Below, piece by piece: positions 50,531-63,075 of a stretch of DNA of 64,000 nucleotides. Position 1 is the first letter of the stretch, and each line of letters opens with the position of its first letter. The stretch is from Phoenix dactylifera (Eukaryota; Streptophyta; Magnoliopsida; Arecales; Arecaceae), in NCBI RefSeq assembly GCF_009389715.1, contig NC_052407.1, forward strand, positions 806,001 to 870,000, written 5' to 3'. The notes under the pieces are model-generated. The model had not been told where the DNA came from. It did not search any database and worked only from the letters and a program-made list of their open reading frames with translations. The translations under genes were made by a program, and so were the position numbers.

Positions 50531-51672
50531 CTGGACTGCAGTGCAAGTTGGTTTGGTCTGCGCTAGTTTTCGTAATGCATTCTTGATTAGCAAATTGCTT
50601 AAATATATTATGGTCCGGCTCTTAAGAAAAACATAGCTCTAAAGTTTTGAAAAAGACAGATACTAAATGTTAAGACCTGTGGTATATATTTCAGGTGACA
50701 TTCGAGAACATATGCAGCATGTCTGTGAGTATGGAACCTGGGCCACGCTTGGATGAGATCCACAAGTATTTTGAAGACCTAGTTGCAGGTTTCAGAGCAT
50801 ATCCAGTCAATTTCCCTGGAACACCATTTCACCATGCTCTTCGGTTTGGAAACATTCAGATTTCATCCTTCCCCCCCTTGTTGCATGTATTCATCTTACT
50901 ATTACATTTAAAGGACACGAATTACCTGTTTTGCTGTCCGGCAGTGTCAGATGAAGCTGACCTCCGTTGAAGGTAGAATTGGAGGAGAGAAAGCAAAGTA
51001 AGTGTGAAACTGAGGAAAACAATGATACTTATTTAGAATACTATATTCCCCCCCTCTCGAAAGGCAAAGCAACGAGGATATGCCAAAATCCCAATGTAAT
51101 GTTTTTCTGGAAATAATGTTTTTCTTTCTTCAGAGGCGGCCTCTTCCTTTTTTGAATTAGCAGAATCGTCAGCCCTTGCTAAGCCTGCTGAATTTACTAT
51201 ATCTCCATCTGCTCTGTCATTGTCCGGAACAACTGCCACTTCTGCCCGGAGGTGAAGCAGAGAGAGAAAGCCCTCGTCCCTCTGTTAGGTAAGTCGGGGG
51301 TATAGATTCTCCACTTTTATTCACATACTTATAAGTCGATAAAGTCAGTTTTTAAGAAGTTGTTTCATCGTGCAATCTCCCTTTAGTCAATAATTCTTAT
51401 AGTTGAAAAAGGGATTTATGGATAAGATTCCAAGGTGAAAGAGGTGTAACTTAGTGATGATGAGGTGGTAGATAATATGATCAAGTTTGTCATTGCTGGG
51501 TATAAATCTACTGCCCTTGCCACAATGTGGGCTCTTTATCACATCTCTAAATCACCAGAGGTCCTTCAAAAGCTTCGGGTTACTTAAGCCACCACCTCCC
51601 CGAGGATACAGTCCTTGCCTACCCATTAAGTATGAGCCCCTTTTCATGCCGGAAGAGAACACAGTGACTTTA

Positions 51673-52735
51673 TGTCATGTCTCGAATCCAAAGCACAACA
51701 GAATACCTGCATGGTGGACCATACAAACATGCAAAGCTACAAATCATATAATTTCAAAGGAATAATAGTAATTCTTTGATTCTTGAAAATTAATTTAATT
51801 AAGATCTAAACAAATCATCCTCATAATCAATTGTTCCATAAGTCAAATTATGCTGACTAATTATTATGATTTAATTTGAATAAAATGTTCAAACTAAACT
51901 AGTCTAGCTAGTCTAACCGGAACTCCAATAATTGTGAATATCTTCAGAAGATCTAGCATACTCCTTCAAATCTCGAGCAATCATTGGTCAAGATCTGAAA
52001 AATAGAAAAAAGACAGAATAATGAGCTATACTAGTCCGGTAACAACACATCCAAGTAGGGTTTAAGCATGCTAAGCAAATAAATAATCGAATAACATCAT
52101 ACTGACTAGGAATAAATCAAATCTCGAATAATACATATATTTCTTTCAAAATTTATTTTTCATAAACTGATGCTATAAATCCAACATCAGGCTATGGCCA
52201 CATAACCTAGTAGCATGGGTCAAATTGCAGATATAGGATGCACAAAGTGCCAGATAATAGATACCACTATTCTAATCACTAATAGCTCAATGTCGAAACT
52301 AATTTCTCAGATTATAAGTTGACAAGGCCAACAAATAATTCCTATTGGTGGGGCTAGATCAAAGTGTGCTAAGAATATATACATATAAAACAAATTTCAT
52401 AATTTGTCCAAACATATTTTCCAAATTTCATAACATAACATGTTTTAAAATAATTACTATTGTAATAATAGCATGCCTGACCCGTTTAACAGATATCACA
52501 ATCAAATTTAATAAACTAATTATCATTTTACCAAAAATTCGAAAACACACTTTGAAGCATTAAGTTACTTACATCTTCTTGCTTCAAAATTTTACTTCAC
52601 TTAGATGAATCAGGTTCACCTACGTTATTATCATTAAAATATAATTAATTTTATCATTATCTTAGAAGCCAAACAAAATTAAAAATTAAGATAATATTGG
52701 GGGTACAGTCTCATGCCCAAATTAGGGTTAAAAAA
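51673..52735 (-). mobile_element. gypsy-type LTR fragment (minus)
   Basis: Begins TGTCATGTCTCGAATCC, a diverged form of the common LTR end. Contains AATGAGCTATACTAGTCCGG and CCAACATCAGGCTATGGCCA, both found in the other LTR pieces. Right edge approximate. Confidence 0.5.
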
Positions 52736-52779
52736 AAAGCAAGGTCGGTCAGCCGGCAATACCCGACTGCATGGGTTGG

Positions 52780-53217
52780 TGTAACAATGCAGGACCTCAC
52801 CCAAAAAGGCTAGTCGGAAGATATTTTCTGGATTCCTTAGTCTTGTATAAGTATCCAAGATCTTTCAGGCAAATAATCAATATAGGACTAAATACACGCT
52901 TGCATGGATCCTCTTATACTCTTTTCGTTTAAGCCCTGACGTTCTCGTTAGGCTAAAAATCTATATCCATTCAAATCTAATTAAGCACCGCAACCAGCTC
53001 GTGGTCAGTCTCCATGAATTCATACTGCAGTGTTCTCTAGTCCATCTAGGCTATAGGCCGAGTCCGTTCTGATACTATTTTGTAGCAATGTAGGATCTTA
53101 CCCAAAAATACTAGCCGAAAGATATTATTTGAGTTCCTCAATTCTGTATAAATATTCAAGATCTTCTCGACGAATAACTGATGTGGGACTAAACACATGC
53201 CCGCACAGGTCCTCATA
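52780..53217 (-). mobile_element. TRIM-A copy 4, near complete (minus)
   Basis: Two ~135-bp LTRs (52780-52916 and 53082-53217) with GAAGATATT(A/T)TTTG and ACTAAA(T/C)ACA; interior of ~165 bp, next to whose right end is TCTGATACTATTTTG, the reversed primer-binding site. No coding. Confidence 0.8.
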
Positions 53218-53752
53218 ATTAATGAGAAACGGATGAAATAATATAAAAAAAATTATTGTTGAATAATTGGTTACATTTGAGATATATATTTATGTGTGTG
53301 TGTGTATGCTTCTTCGAAAAAATGATAATGAGAACATATGTGCATGTTATTTATATAAACTTGGCGAGTATTGATATGATATTCATTTTATATTGCTAGT
53401 TGATTTTTTTTTATTACTTATAGTGTAGCGGTTTGGAATTTTTATTGGGCTGTAAAGCTCACAGCCCCATTCATCTTTTTTTTTTTTAAATTGCAGGTTG
53501 CGTAGTACTTAGCTATGGTTGAGATCACAAGTGAAAAGAATGAATAGATAGAGCATCACCGATATTGGTTGCATGATTAAATTCGGTAATTGGATCAGTT
53601 TTATTGTTCGTTATGAATTGAGATCATTACTGTTCACGGATATTGAGGTTGTGATAAATTTTTCAAGCTTAGCATATTCTCTAGGGCTTTGCCCTAGGAA
53701 GTGTGCGGTCGTATCGCATTCCGGACCCGGATGTTGGGTTCGAGGCGTGACA
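53218..53752 (+). mobile_element. gypsy-type LTR 3' end (plus)
   Basis: Ends GGGTTCGAGGCGTGACA at 53752. TATTGGGCTGTAAAGCTCAC near 53445 is shared with the LTR at 60808-62930. Left boundary uncertain. Confidence 0.55.
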
Positions 53753-54880
53753 ATCGATCTGAACAAGATGAACTGAACTAGTCAAGATCAGATATGATTT
53801 GAGTGACTCAATGTTGGTTAATAATAACCGAATTTCAAAAGAACTTGACAAAGGCTGAGATAACGAGTCGGCCTACTACCTGGGTACCGGGGCAATTCGA
53901 GGCCTCCACATTGGGGTCAATTAGGATCTGAACAAAAAGGAAGATAGGGATTACATTAAGATCCCTAGGAGTGCTTACAAAGAATAAGAGGAATGAGAAA
54001 TAATATAGAAAAATAAGAAGAAAGGAAGAAGGAAAGAAGAGGAAATAGAGGAAGAAGGGGAATAAGAAGAGAAGAAAGAGAAAGAGGGAGATGACCACGT
54101 TTAGGTGGCCGAGGTGGTTGACAGCCAGAAAATCGGCACCCGCCAGTAGGGCGACTGACGACAGGGCGGTCGACAATGAAAAAAAGGAAAGAGATGGCCG
54201 AAAGCAAGGATTTCAGTCCTTTTCCTTTCCTTCATGATTCCTCAATGATGGGCCTCGTGTGATAGCCCAGAGTGGCATAGAGGACAAGTCCCCATCTCCG
54301 ACAACAAGCTCCGGTAGCGGAGGAGGCCGAAAAAAAGGCATTTCAAATCGAAAAAAATAGGGGTTTGTCGAATCTAAAAATAGAGCCCCTTATTTTCGAA
54401 TTTTTCTGGCGAAAACTCGGCCGGAGGTGAGGCTAGTGAACAAGGAAAGAAAGGAGAAGGAGATTAAGACTCCCCTTATATAAGACACTACTCAGTCAAT
54501 TGTACTATTAACTTCTCTGTAAGCATGAAAAATCTTAATATAATAGAATGTGCGCATCATTCGCCAATAATTTTAAAGAAGATGATAGAAATTAGTTTCA
54601 TTAAACGATGATTTTGAAAGTCATCTAATAACTATAATTGAATCTTCCTCCAAATAAATATGGGTTATCTTCGGAGTCAGAATAGCATAATTCAGTCCTT
54701 CCAGTATTGTACATAACTCGGCCAATGGAACAGTCTCCTTCCGGAGATAGCAAGAAGGTTTTGCATTACAAACAAAGGCCCAAGTAAATAGATTTTTTTA
54801 GACGGAGATCCAAATAAATAAATTGTATCATAATAATACAAATATTTTGGAATTAAGTTATATTAATTAAATTTTATATT
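53753..54880. other. intergenic
   Basis: AG-rich stretch at 53935-54100 gives low-complexity Phe/Leu frames on minus. No gene supported. Confidence 0.5.
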
Positions 54881-54889
54881 TTTACTTGT

Positions 54890-55749
54890 CAATGATGTTA
54901 GTTTGGTTTTTTCCGTTTTTTCTTGCACACACGTGCCAATATGTTCAGATCGGGATCCTGCACGTCCAATCCGGTCTGGATATGGACACAGACATAACCG
55001 ATCCTTATTTGGCTGCTGCCCTGCGACCACAAGAAAAGATTTGCTTGGACCTCCCCGGGGTCAGGGCCTTTGGTCCTCCCGCGGGTCCCGCGTACTTATC
55101 CAGAACCTGCTTTTGCTGTTTGCCTTCCCCAAAATGGCCTTCTCCGATTCCGACTCGGCAAAACACCAAACGGCTCCGTTTCTCTGCCCCTTCGCGCGGG
55201 GTTCGGGTTGTGTCGTTCGCCGGAAACAATGATGGATCATTCTTTTTTTCGAGACGTAAACCGTTGGATCTCGATCCGCACGGATCTCCGAGCACTCCGT
55301 CCTCTCTAGTCTTTTCATTCATCACTGCACAGCGATTATTGTGCGATCCAACGGTGGATTTGCGCGAAGGAAGATAAAAATCCTACTTTCGCGCGAAAGA
55401 TACACCCCCACCGGCTTGGGGCGTACCTCCCTTCCTTATCCTTACCCCTGGTGTCTCCTATTCCTCTCCACCCCTCTCACTCCCTCGCCGATCTCTTCGA
55501 AGCCCGCGGTGCATCAAGGCAAGCGCCCCGCCGGTCACCCGCTGTCAGCACAACCCGGATTCCCGTCTTCCGCCTTCTGAAAGCCGTCCTCCCCAGTCGT
55601 TATTCTTCTCTTCTTCGCGTTAGTTCTCTCCCCCGCTTTTTAATCCTATTCGCTCTCGCTTCCCTTCTCGCAAAAGAAAGGCAGGCAGAAAGAAAGAAAG
55701 GAAGATACCCTTAAGAAAACCCCAGCTCGCGTTGGAGAAATGCGGCAAG
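54890..55749 (+). promoter_or_regulatory. promoter and 5' UTR region of PTST-like gene
   Basis: Base composition shifts sharply to GC- and C-rich from about 55000; CT-rich tract just before the ATG (55400-55700). Several open frames on both strands here are composition effects. Confidence 0.5.
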
Positions 55750-58700
55750 ATGGCTTCGATCACGGCCTCGCGTCCCTCCACCTTCCTCCCCTCTCGCCTC
55801 TCTCGTCCTAGACTCCCTCCCTTCTCTCCCCTCGCCCTCCGGCAAGCCCCCCAAGAGCCCCCTTCTCTTTCGCTCGTCCAATCCAAGAACGCCGGCCTAG
55901 GGCTCGCCGACCCATGGCGGCGAACGCGGCGGAGGGGGCCGAGGAAGAGGGAGGCGAAGGGGGAGGACGCGTCCGGGCCGGAGGGGAAGCGGAATCTGGA
56001 GGAGGAGTTATGCAAGTTCATGGAAACGTCCGAGAAGCCGGACTTCTTTCCGACCAGGGAGCAGCTGCTCGCCGCCGGCAGGAAGGATCTGGCGGACGCT
56101 ATCGCCGCCGAGGGCGGATGGCTCGCCTACGGATGGAATCTGGAGGAGGAGAGGGGTGACGGAGGCAATCTTGATTCTTTGAGGAGTCTTGATTCTTCGA
56201 ATAAGGATTCCCTTCAAGAAGATGAGAGAATGTCTCAGCCGCGGTTTTCTTCCGAGGCGAATGATGGTGGGCTTCCGCGTTCGGGGGATTCTTGCACGGC
56301 TTCTTCTTCTGGGAGATCGATGTGAGGGATGCTCGCCTTGATGTTACTGTCTGGTTTAATTTTTGGTCGCTATTCTCTGCTTTTGATGGATTGTGTTGCT
56401 TGATCTTTGAAGGGAAACGGAGGGTGGGGAGGATGGTGGGATTGAGGGAATATTGAGGAGGCTGGAGGTCGAGAGGAGCTTGGCGTTTGGCATGGGCTCC
56501 AGCAAGAAAGGAGTGAATGGTCGAGGTTCGTTTGGTCCAGGAGATTCCAGTGAGTTGATTTTTCTTGGATTCTTATCAGTTCTTGCTAATTGTGTTCTAG
56601 GATAGAAGAGTTTCTTTTTATATTCACCAGCTTGTCCGTGCTTTCCTTTCTTTCTTCTAAATTTCCAACACTATAAAAAAAATTCCATACTGACGCTAAA
56701 GAAGATGAATCCTTTCCACCCTTTCTCGATTTCCAAGATTCTTGGGAGTTTGGCATATATACATAATTAACTTTTTCTGGCAAATGTAAAAGATGTGAAG
56801 GAAATCTTCACTAAAAAGGGGGACAAAAGGAAAAAGGAGGTGGTAAATCGTTAGACCCCAATACCAGATGGTAACACCTAGATGGTGTTTTTAAATAAAT
56901 TTTTGACTCTTGTGTTTTTTATTTTCTTGTGTTATGTATGTTCATTAGAATATTTTCTCAATGTACATGCTTGTGTTGGTCCATAAGTAGCATGGACCAC
57001 AATTTTAGCCACCTTACCATGCAAAAAATGCCTGTATTTGATGATGCAGCATCATAAAGAGCGGGTTCATCATTCTGAATGCCAGTATATGTAGCATACC
57101 TCTTAGAAATTAAAACTGTGGATTTCATGATTTGTTGAACACTTGGACTCATTCCCGAACATGACTTTATCTGAACCTATATATATAGTGGGCATCCCTC
57201 CAAGTCAGTTCTTCATCCTTCAAATTAAAGATGTCAAGCACAAGCTTCAGTGAGGTTTTGTTGAATTTAATCCATTTTGTTCTACATAGTTTGAGTATTG
57301 TCCATACAAATTCGCTTACAGTAAGAGTATAGTAGAAATGGTTTTTCATGTTGATTTATTGAAATTTGCTGAGTACTATTTACTTTACCAACAACCTTGA
57401 TCTACATGTCACATTCCTGAGTATGTTGATGATATTTAATACAACCGATAGGTTACTGCCGTAGATAGTAGGAGTATGACTTTATGAGTTTTGGGCTAGT
57501 GTAGCAAGGCTGTGAATAGTTCAAGAAAGAAAGTATCTGTTAAATAGCAGAAAAGGCATATTAGGCTTATATAAATTGATTTTAATATACATCTCTTTTC
57601 TGTTAAGATATAATGATGGGAATGCCAAAATAAAGTTGATATGGTTTATGTTCTTGAAAACTACAGAGGTATGATACCCTTAACCGATTGCTTATCTTTT
57701 CTCCATAAGTAATGTTAGTTAACCTAATTGAGGCCTGTCAATGCATTTGTAGGGCTACACTGTATATGCAGGCTAGAGAATGCAGTGCTTTGACTAACAT
57801 GCTAAGCATGCTATAGGAAGTACATGCGTCATGGGGAGTGTTACATATCATATCTTTAATGGATGAAGGATGGTGCTCGCACCTAGTTATGAAGATTGAA
57901 ATTCATATTTTATTGACAGCTAACTGTTTAAGACATTTATTATATTGTGGGCCAAGCTTGTACTTTAACTTAGCATGTTTCATCTACTGTGATAGCTGTC
58001 GAGGACAGCTGCTAGGCCTTCTATTCAAACCTAGATAAATTTATAGGAGTTGACAAGTCTTCTCTTCAGTTTTCAATGCTGAAAGAGCTGTGGTTATAAA
58101 ACAATGCTGTTCCAGCTATCTATTTCTGATGCTGATGGAAGCTTTTACAAATTTCAGGCCTGTATTAGATGACCTATCATGCCAAGATGAAATACTTATG
58201 TAATCCTGGATGCCCTCGCAAAATTCATAAGGTTTCTATTGTGTACTTGTGTACTTAGTGTAATACTTATGTAATCTTACCAGTGCACACCGACTGTACC
58301 ATTATTGTACCGGAATCAAATTGGTACGCGGTACGGGAGTCGTACCAATATAGTAACAGAATGGTACCGGTACGGGGTTCGATACTGAGATGGCGAACCT
58401 TGCTATGTATTTATGTTAGTATTTATTATAAATTATCGAACAAAGTGAACTATTTTTTAGATCATGTCTACTATGATTTAAAGGTTAGAAAACATGATAT
58501 TTAACTTGAAAAAGAAAGTGTTAAGAGGAAAACACAGAGAAAAATGAAGGAAAAAAAGAAAGGTAGAAGAAAAGAAAAAAGGAAGAGAGAAGTAGAGAGA
58601 ACAAATGATTTGAGGGGAGAGAAAAGGAGAGTTTAATCCACTTCGTCTGGTAGATTTCCTTTTTATCTATAAACTATGGTATTAGCCAATGAAGACTAAA

Positions 58701-60436
58701 TGACAAAATTGCCCTTATTAGCAGGGGTTGGTTATCGGTGAATGTAATTTTTGTGACTTTGGGTTCAAAGCACAAAATGCCAGATATTGTAGGAAATGTA
58801 GGAACATAACTTAGGTCACAATTACAGTACTTGTTGGTTTGACTAGTAGAACTGCAAAAATCTCCAAGAATAACGATGTGCGTTCAGTTTGGACCAGGTT
58901 AGGCATCATTGGTGGTAGATCAACTAAGATGTGGTCTTGGGTTCAAAGCACAAAATGCCAGATATTGTAGGAAATGTAGGAACATAACTTAGGTCACAAG
59001 CACAGTACTTGTTGGTTTGACTAGTAGAACTGCAAAAATCTCCAAGAATAACGATGTATGTTCAGTTTGGACCAGGTTAGGCATCATTGGTGCTAGATCA
59101 ACCAAGATGTGGACTATGATTTTGGCCAAAACATTCGATTTTGGATGGACTCATCTCTTTTAGATGTACCCATCTTGTTGTTGGCTCTTGAAGGGCTTGG
59201 ATAAAACCACTAGATGCCTGATTTAAGTTGGCTTGGGGTTCAGTGTGGTCCAATCCATCCTGACAAAGAGATAATATGTTCACTATATCAATTACCTTTC
59301 TTTCACTTCAGGAAAAACTGCTGCCTATCTATATCTTTTTTCTTGAGAAAAAATTTAAAAATTTAAAAAAACTTCCTACCATATCAAAGTACATCATAAT
59401 AGAGGCTAGTTTCTGAAAATAATTTTTGACAAATTATGTAGAAAAAATTGAAAAAGAAATCATTTTAGAAGGTCTGGTTTTGTTCCAACTTTTCTGTTGG
59501 ATCCAAATGTAAGTGAACCCTTTGAGCTTTCGTCCACTTTGGGTTGGATTCATTCTCTCTTGATATATAATTTCCCTATGAGACTAGAACTTAAATGTCA
59601 TTTAAGTCTTAGACCAGTTATGATGCAAATTTCTTGTGCAATAGTTTTAGTTTTGTGCCCTATCCAAGTCATTTTGGGCTAAGTTAAGCTATGCGCATTG
59701 CTAACAGCAACTTTTGCTTTCCACTTTCTTTCATATATTTGAATAAGGCATTCTGCTTTAGACTCTATTGTGGAATGGCTAAATAGATTATTTGGTTTCC
59801 TGAAGACTGCTTGACTTGTAATATATGTAGTTGTTCTCAAAACTAGTTCATAAGTTGATATGCTGTGGTAGTGTTCATCAATTGATTACACTGGCAGTTC
59901 TCTTTCTTGTTTGATCTTCGGAATCTTATTTCTTTAACTGATATAGGTTGTTGAACATGCAGTATCGTTTGGTCATGAAACGAAAGTTGGTGGGAGTGAG
60001 ATGACCAGCAGATCTGGTGGTGTTCATTTACAAAATGGAACATCAGCAGATGTTGATGGCAAGATAAGTTCAAAGCCTGATACATGGAGGAGTTGGAGCC
60101 TTCAGAGGGCGGGCAATCCTGCAATCAAATTTGAAGGTTACATACTATCCAATGAAGCTATTGGATTTTAATTGTTTACAGTACTTCAGTTTGTATTATG
60201 TGTTCTATGCAGCTGCTGAAATTGTTCCAACTGGTGACATAAATATATTAGATCATGATCGTTCAAATGAAGTTTCTATGGATAGCAAGATGCAACTAAC
60301 CAAGAGTGCACCCAGAACTGGTACTGCAAGAAATGAATCGCACACTGACCAAAATCAGATACGTGTTCGCCTTCAGCACTTGGAGTCAGATCTCACCTCT
60401 GCACTTCACTTACTTAGGTCAAGGACTAAGGAGAAG
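55750..60436 (+). CDS. PTST homolog (plastid starch-targeting protein), 5' part
   Basis: Four exons: 55750-56321, 56413-56549, 59963-60136, 60213-60436, 1107 bp (369 aa), unbroken frame, then a GT donor at 60437; the gene continues beyond the window. Residues 1-~60 are rich in Ser, Pro, Arg and look like a transit peptide. Residues 83-130 (LEEELCKFMETSEKPD... to EGGWLAYGW) are the motif of PTST2/PTST3-type proteins: FM..S.KP..FP....LL.AGR.DL, then GGW. Exon 3-4 give RSWSLQRAG, FEAAEIVP and a helix RVRLQHLESDLTSALHLLRS, the coiled coil before the glycogen-binding CBM48 domain, which is not in the window. Best guess is PTST3-like; PTST2/FLO6 is the alternative. Family members bring starch synthase to glucan in the stroma. 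An ATG at 55750 is chosen; TTG at 55732 is upstream and in frame but not a start. Confidence 0.82.
56550..59962 (+). other. intron 2 of PTST-like gene
   Basis: 3.4 kb. Holds a GGTACCGG-type repeat piece at 58300-58400 and the 178-bp tandem duplication at 58761-59116. No gene. Confidence 0.7.
58761..59116. repeat. 178-bp tandem duplication
   Basis: Units 58761-58938 and 58939-59116 start GGGTTCAAAGCACAAAATGC and differ at only a handful of bases, so the duplication is recent. Confidence 0.92.
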
Positions 60437-62069
60437 GTATCTGATTTGTTTCTACATCACTTTTATTCTAGATGAGACTTCATAATATGGATGAAAGTTT
60501 TAACTCTGTTAGTGCTTTTTTTAGCTATTAATATGTAAAACACTATTATATTTGTCTTTAATTAATTTATAAAAATGCAGTAAAGATGGATAGCTGAGCA
60601 ATGATAGGCATCGATTTTCTTGAGGATTTATTCTAGATTCTATTCAAAGATTCTAACATATATTGCTATGGTTGTTATGTGGCTCCTTGACCATCAAGAC
60701 ATCGTGCAAAAATTGTGAAAATAAACAATAACCATTAAGATATTTAGACTCCAGTGCTTTGAAAGCTGTAAATTTTGCATCTTTAGAGATATATTTTTCT
60801 CCCATTTTGTAAGAGCCCATATTCTTAATGGGCCTGGGTGAGCCGCTGGGCCTCGACAAATGCTCGGCACGTGTGGCAGAGGGAAAGAGACTCCCGATCG
60901 GAGTCTTCCTCTTCCCTGCTCCGATTTTCCTTCGATTCCATTGGAAGAGGGGCGATTGAAACTTACCTCATTCAAGCCAATCTTCACCTATAAAAGACCC
61001 TCTTCCCTTCTCCTTTAGCGTCAATCTTGGAAGCCTTTCCATTAGAGGCTTGACCGTGAGTTGTACCGTAGGAGGAGCTTGGAGTGTTCGCCATCAATCC
61101 AGCCGGAGGAGCTCGCCGGAGGCAAGGTGAGCAACCTCTTCTTTTTCGGTCTTTAGCCCACTACTCCATCTTGAATCCGGCTGGCAAGTCGCCGGATTGG
61201 GTGATAAACAAATTTCCCCTATTTCACTGTTGTTTTTCTTCCGTTTGACCGGCCGTCGGACGCCGTCTGCACCACCAAGGGCCGTCAACCATGGGGCGTC
61301 GCTGACCAGGGGTGGCTGTCGCCGCTGGGCCTTCTTCTTCGTTCGGGAAGGAAGAAGAGAAAGGGAGAGCCTCCCGATTCTCTCCCCTTTCCTTATCTTT
61401 CTCTCTCCTCTCTAATTTCTCTCTTGCTTTTGGTACTCTCTCTAGCTTGATCCAGAGAAATCATTGGTGGTGAGGACTCTTGGATTATTTTGGGTTGCTA
61501 TGTGATGGTGGACCCCTTTAGTGGATCATTAGAGAATTTTGGATTGTTGGATATCTTGGATAATTTTTTTATGTTGACTTGGTTCTATAGGGAAACAATC
61601 TTTTCGACAAGAAGACGTTGAGTAGAGTTCTGGGCACCCCAATTCGTAGATCACGGTGTGAGCAAGTAATTAGTTTGTCTGGCTGTCAGCAAAGAGGTAA
61701 GAATTCTTGTACACCGACCTTCATGATATAGATATTTTTGTAACTATATATGTATGATATGCTAATTATCTAGATAAGTAAAGAGCAAAAATAGTTTATG
61801 ATGGTTTTTATATATTTTGGATCATGTATACTTGTGATCGATAGTATGATGGATACATATGTGGTCATAACTTGCACGTGCATATCGGACTAATTAATGT
61901 GGTGCTCTTGACTAACCATGTTATATTTGATTTTTCTGTCACTTGCGGAAAATGTGATCGTGGTTAGCCTAAAGCCGAAAATAAAGTTAAAAAAAAAACT
62001 GATATGTGGATGTGAACTTGATTAAATGAACAAGGGCTTTGGACTTGTCTCATTATCATTTGTTGCCCC

Positions 62070-62335
62070 GTCACAGGCTGGAAATGTGATTCTATTGGTT
62101 GTCCCGTCACAGGCTGGAAATGCGAAACTACTGGTTGTCTCATCACAGGCTAGAAATGTGAAACTGCTGGTTGCCTTATCATAGGCTGGAAATGTGAAAC
62201 TATTGGTTGCCGTCACAGGCTGGAAATATGATACTACTGGTTGTTCCGTCATAAGCTGGAAATGTGATACTACTGGTTGCCCTGTTACAGCCTAAAAATG
62301 TGATACTATTGGTTGTCCCATTCATAGGCTGAAAA
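62070..62335. repeat. 36-bp minisatellite in gypsy LTR
   Basis: About eight diverged units of the pattern GGTTGTCCCGTCACAGGCTG followed by GAAATGTGATACTATT. Confidence 0.9.
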
Positions 62336-63075
62336 CATGACCGAAATTTAGCCCAAAGTTGAAAAAATAATTGACCCGGATCAAGTTAAAAAGGAATGAA
62401 ATGAAAAGCATTGAAATACTATTGAAAAATTATGAGATATCGTATGATATATCACTCTTGAGTGGCTCGATTCCTATTGATATTTGATGTACACATATTT
62501 ATTCGAGTATTATTAATAGTCAATTTGTAATTTCATGATGTATGTGGCGATTTCTTGCTATTTTCAAACCTATATCATTATGTTGATATGGATGTGTGAG
62601 GATTCTTACTGGGCTATAAAGCTTGCATCACCTCTTTCTTTTTCCAGAGTTGCAAGATGCATAGATTTGGATGGGTTGGGCACAGACTTCGAGTATCAGA
62701 GTTATGAGTTAGTTATTTTTCTTTGATGCCGATGAACATTTGAAGATCTTGTAACTAAACCAGTTTGATTATTTGGATATAATAGTTTTATTTATTTAGA
62801 TCAAATAATTAATTGTGGAGTTATTAGATTTTTGTTTATATTAGGTCTTGCATGATCTTTAGGGCACTGCTCTAAAGCTCATGCGGCCGTGTCACATGGT
62901 CGACCCAAATGATGGGTTCGGGGTATGACAGAGTGGTATCAGAGGTTAAGGTTTAGGTATTCTAGGGTTTAGGTTCGAATGGGTGTGAGTGGGGAAAACA
63001 TCTAATAACTCGTTAAAATACACACTGGATTTTTAAGCAATCTTAAAATGCTGAAAATAACTTGGGTAGGTTGAT

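Larger units (their letters stand above)
48233..51590 (+). pseudogene. cytochrome P450 copy C (pseudogene with LINE and MITE inserts)
   Basis: Exon 1 48233-48454 (VLAWWLGLLPGATPLLVQAI) has a TGA at 48328 where copy B has Leu, a deletion over the proline hinge, and is broken after RRPDDF by a LINE. Exon 2 about 49038-49375 contains GSPTIIACSPASNKFVLQSS and, after a frame shift near 49205, EGKQHARLREFMLDAINQPD. Intron 2 carries a MITE. Exon 3 50695-50850 reads VTFENICSMSVSMEPGPRLD. Exon 4 starts at 50944, shifts frame, is split by ~430 bp of foreign sequence, and resumes at about 51458 (DEVVDNMIKFVIAGYKSTAL). Homology ends after KLR at 51590. GYKST shows the same Lys as copy B. Confidence 0.85.

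Noticed and set aside
55005-55377. Overlapping frames on both strands upstream of the PTST-like gene
   Set aside because: GC-rich promoter region; overlapping open frames on both strands are expected there.
62022-62252. 76-codon minus frame with repeating peptide
   Set aside because: It is the 36-bp minisatellite of the LTR.
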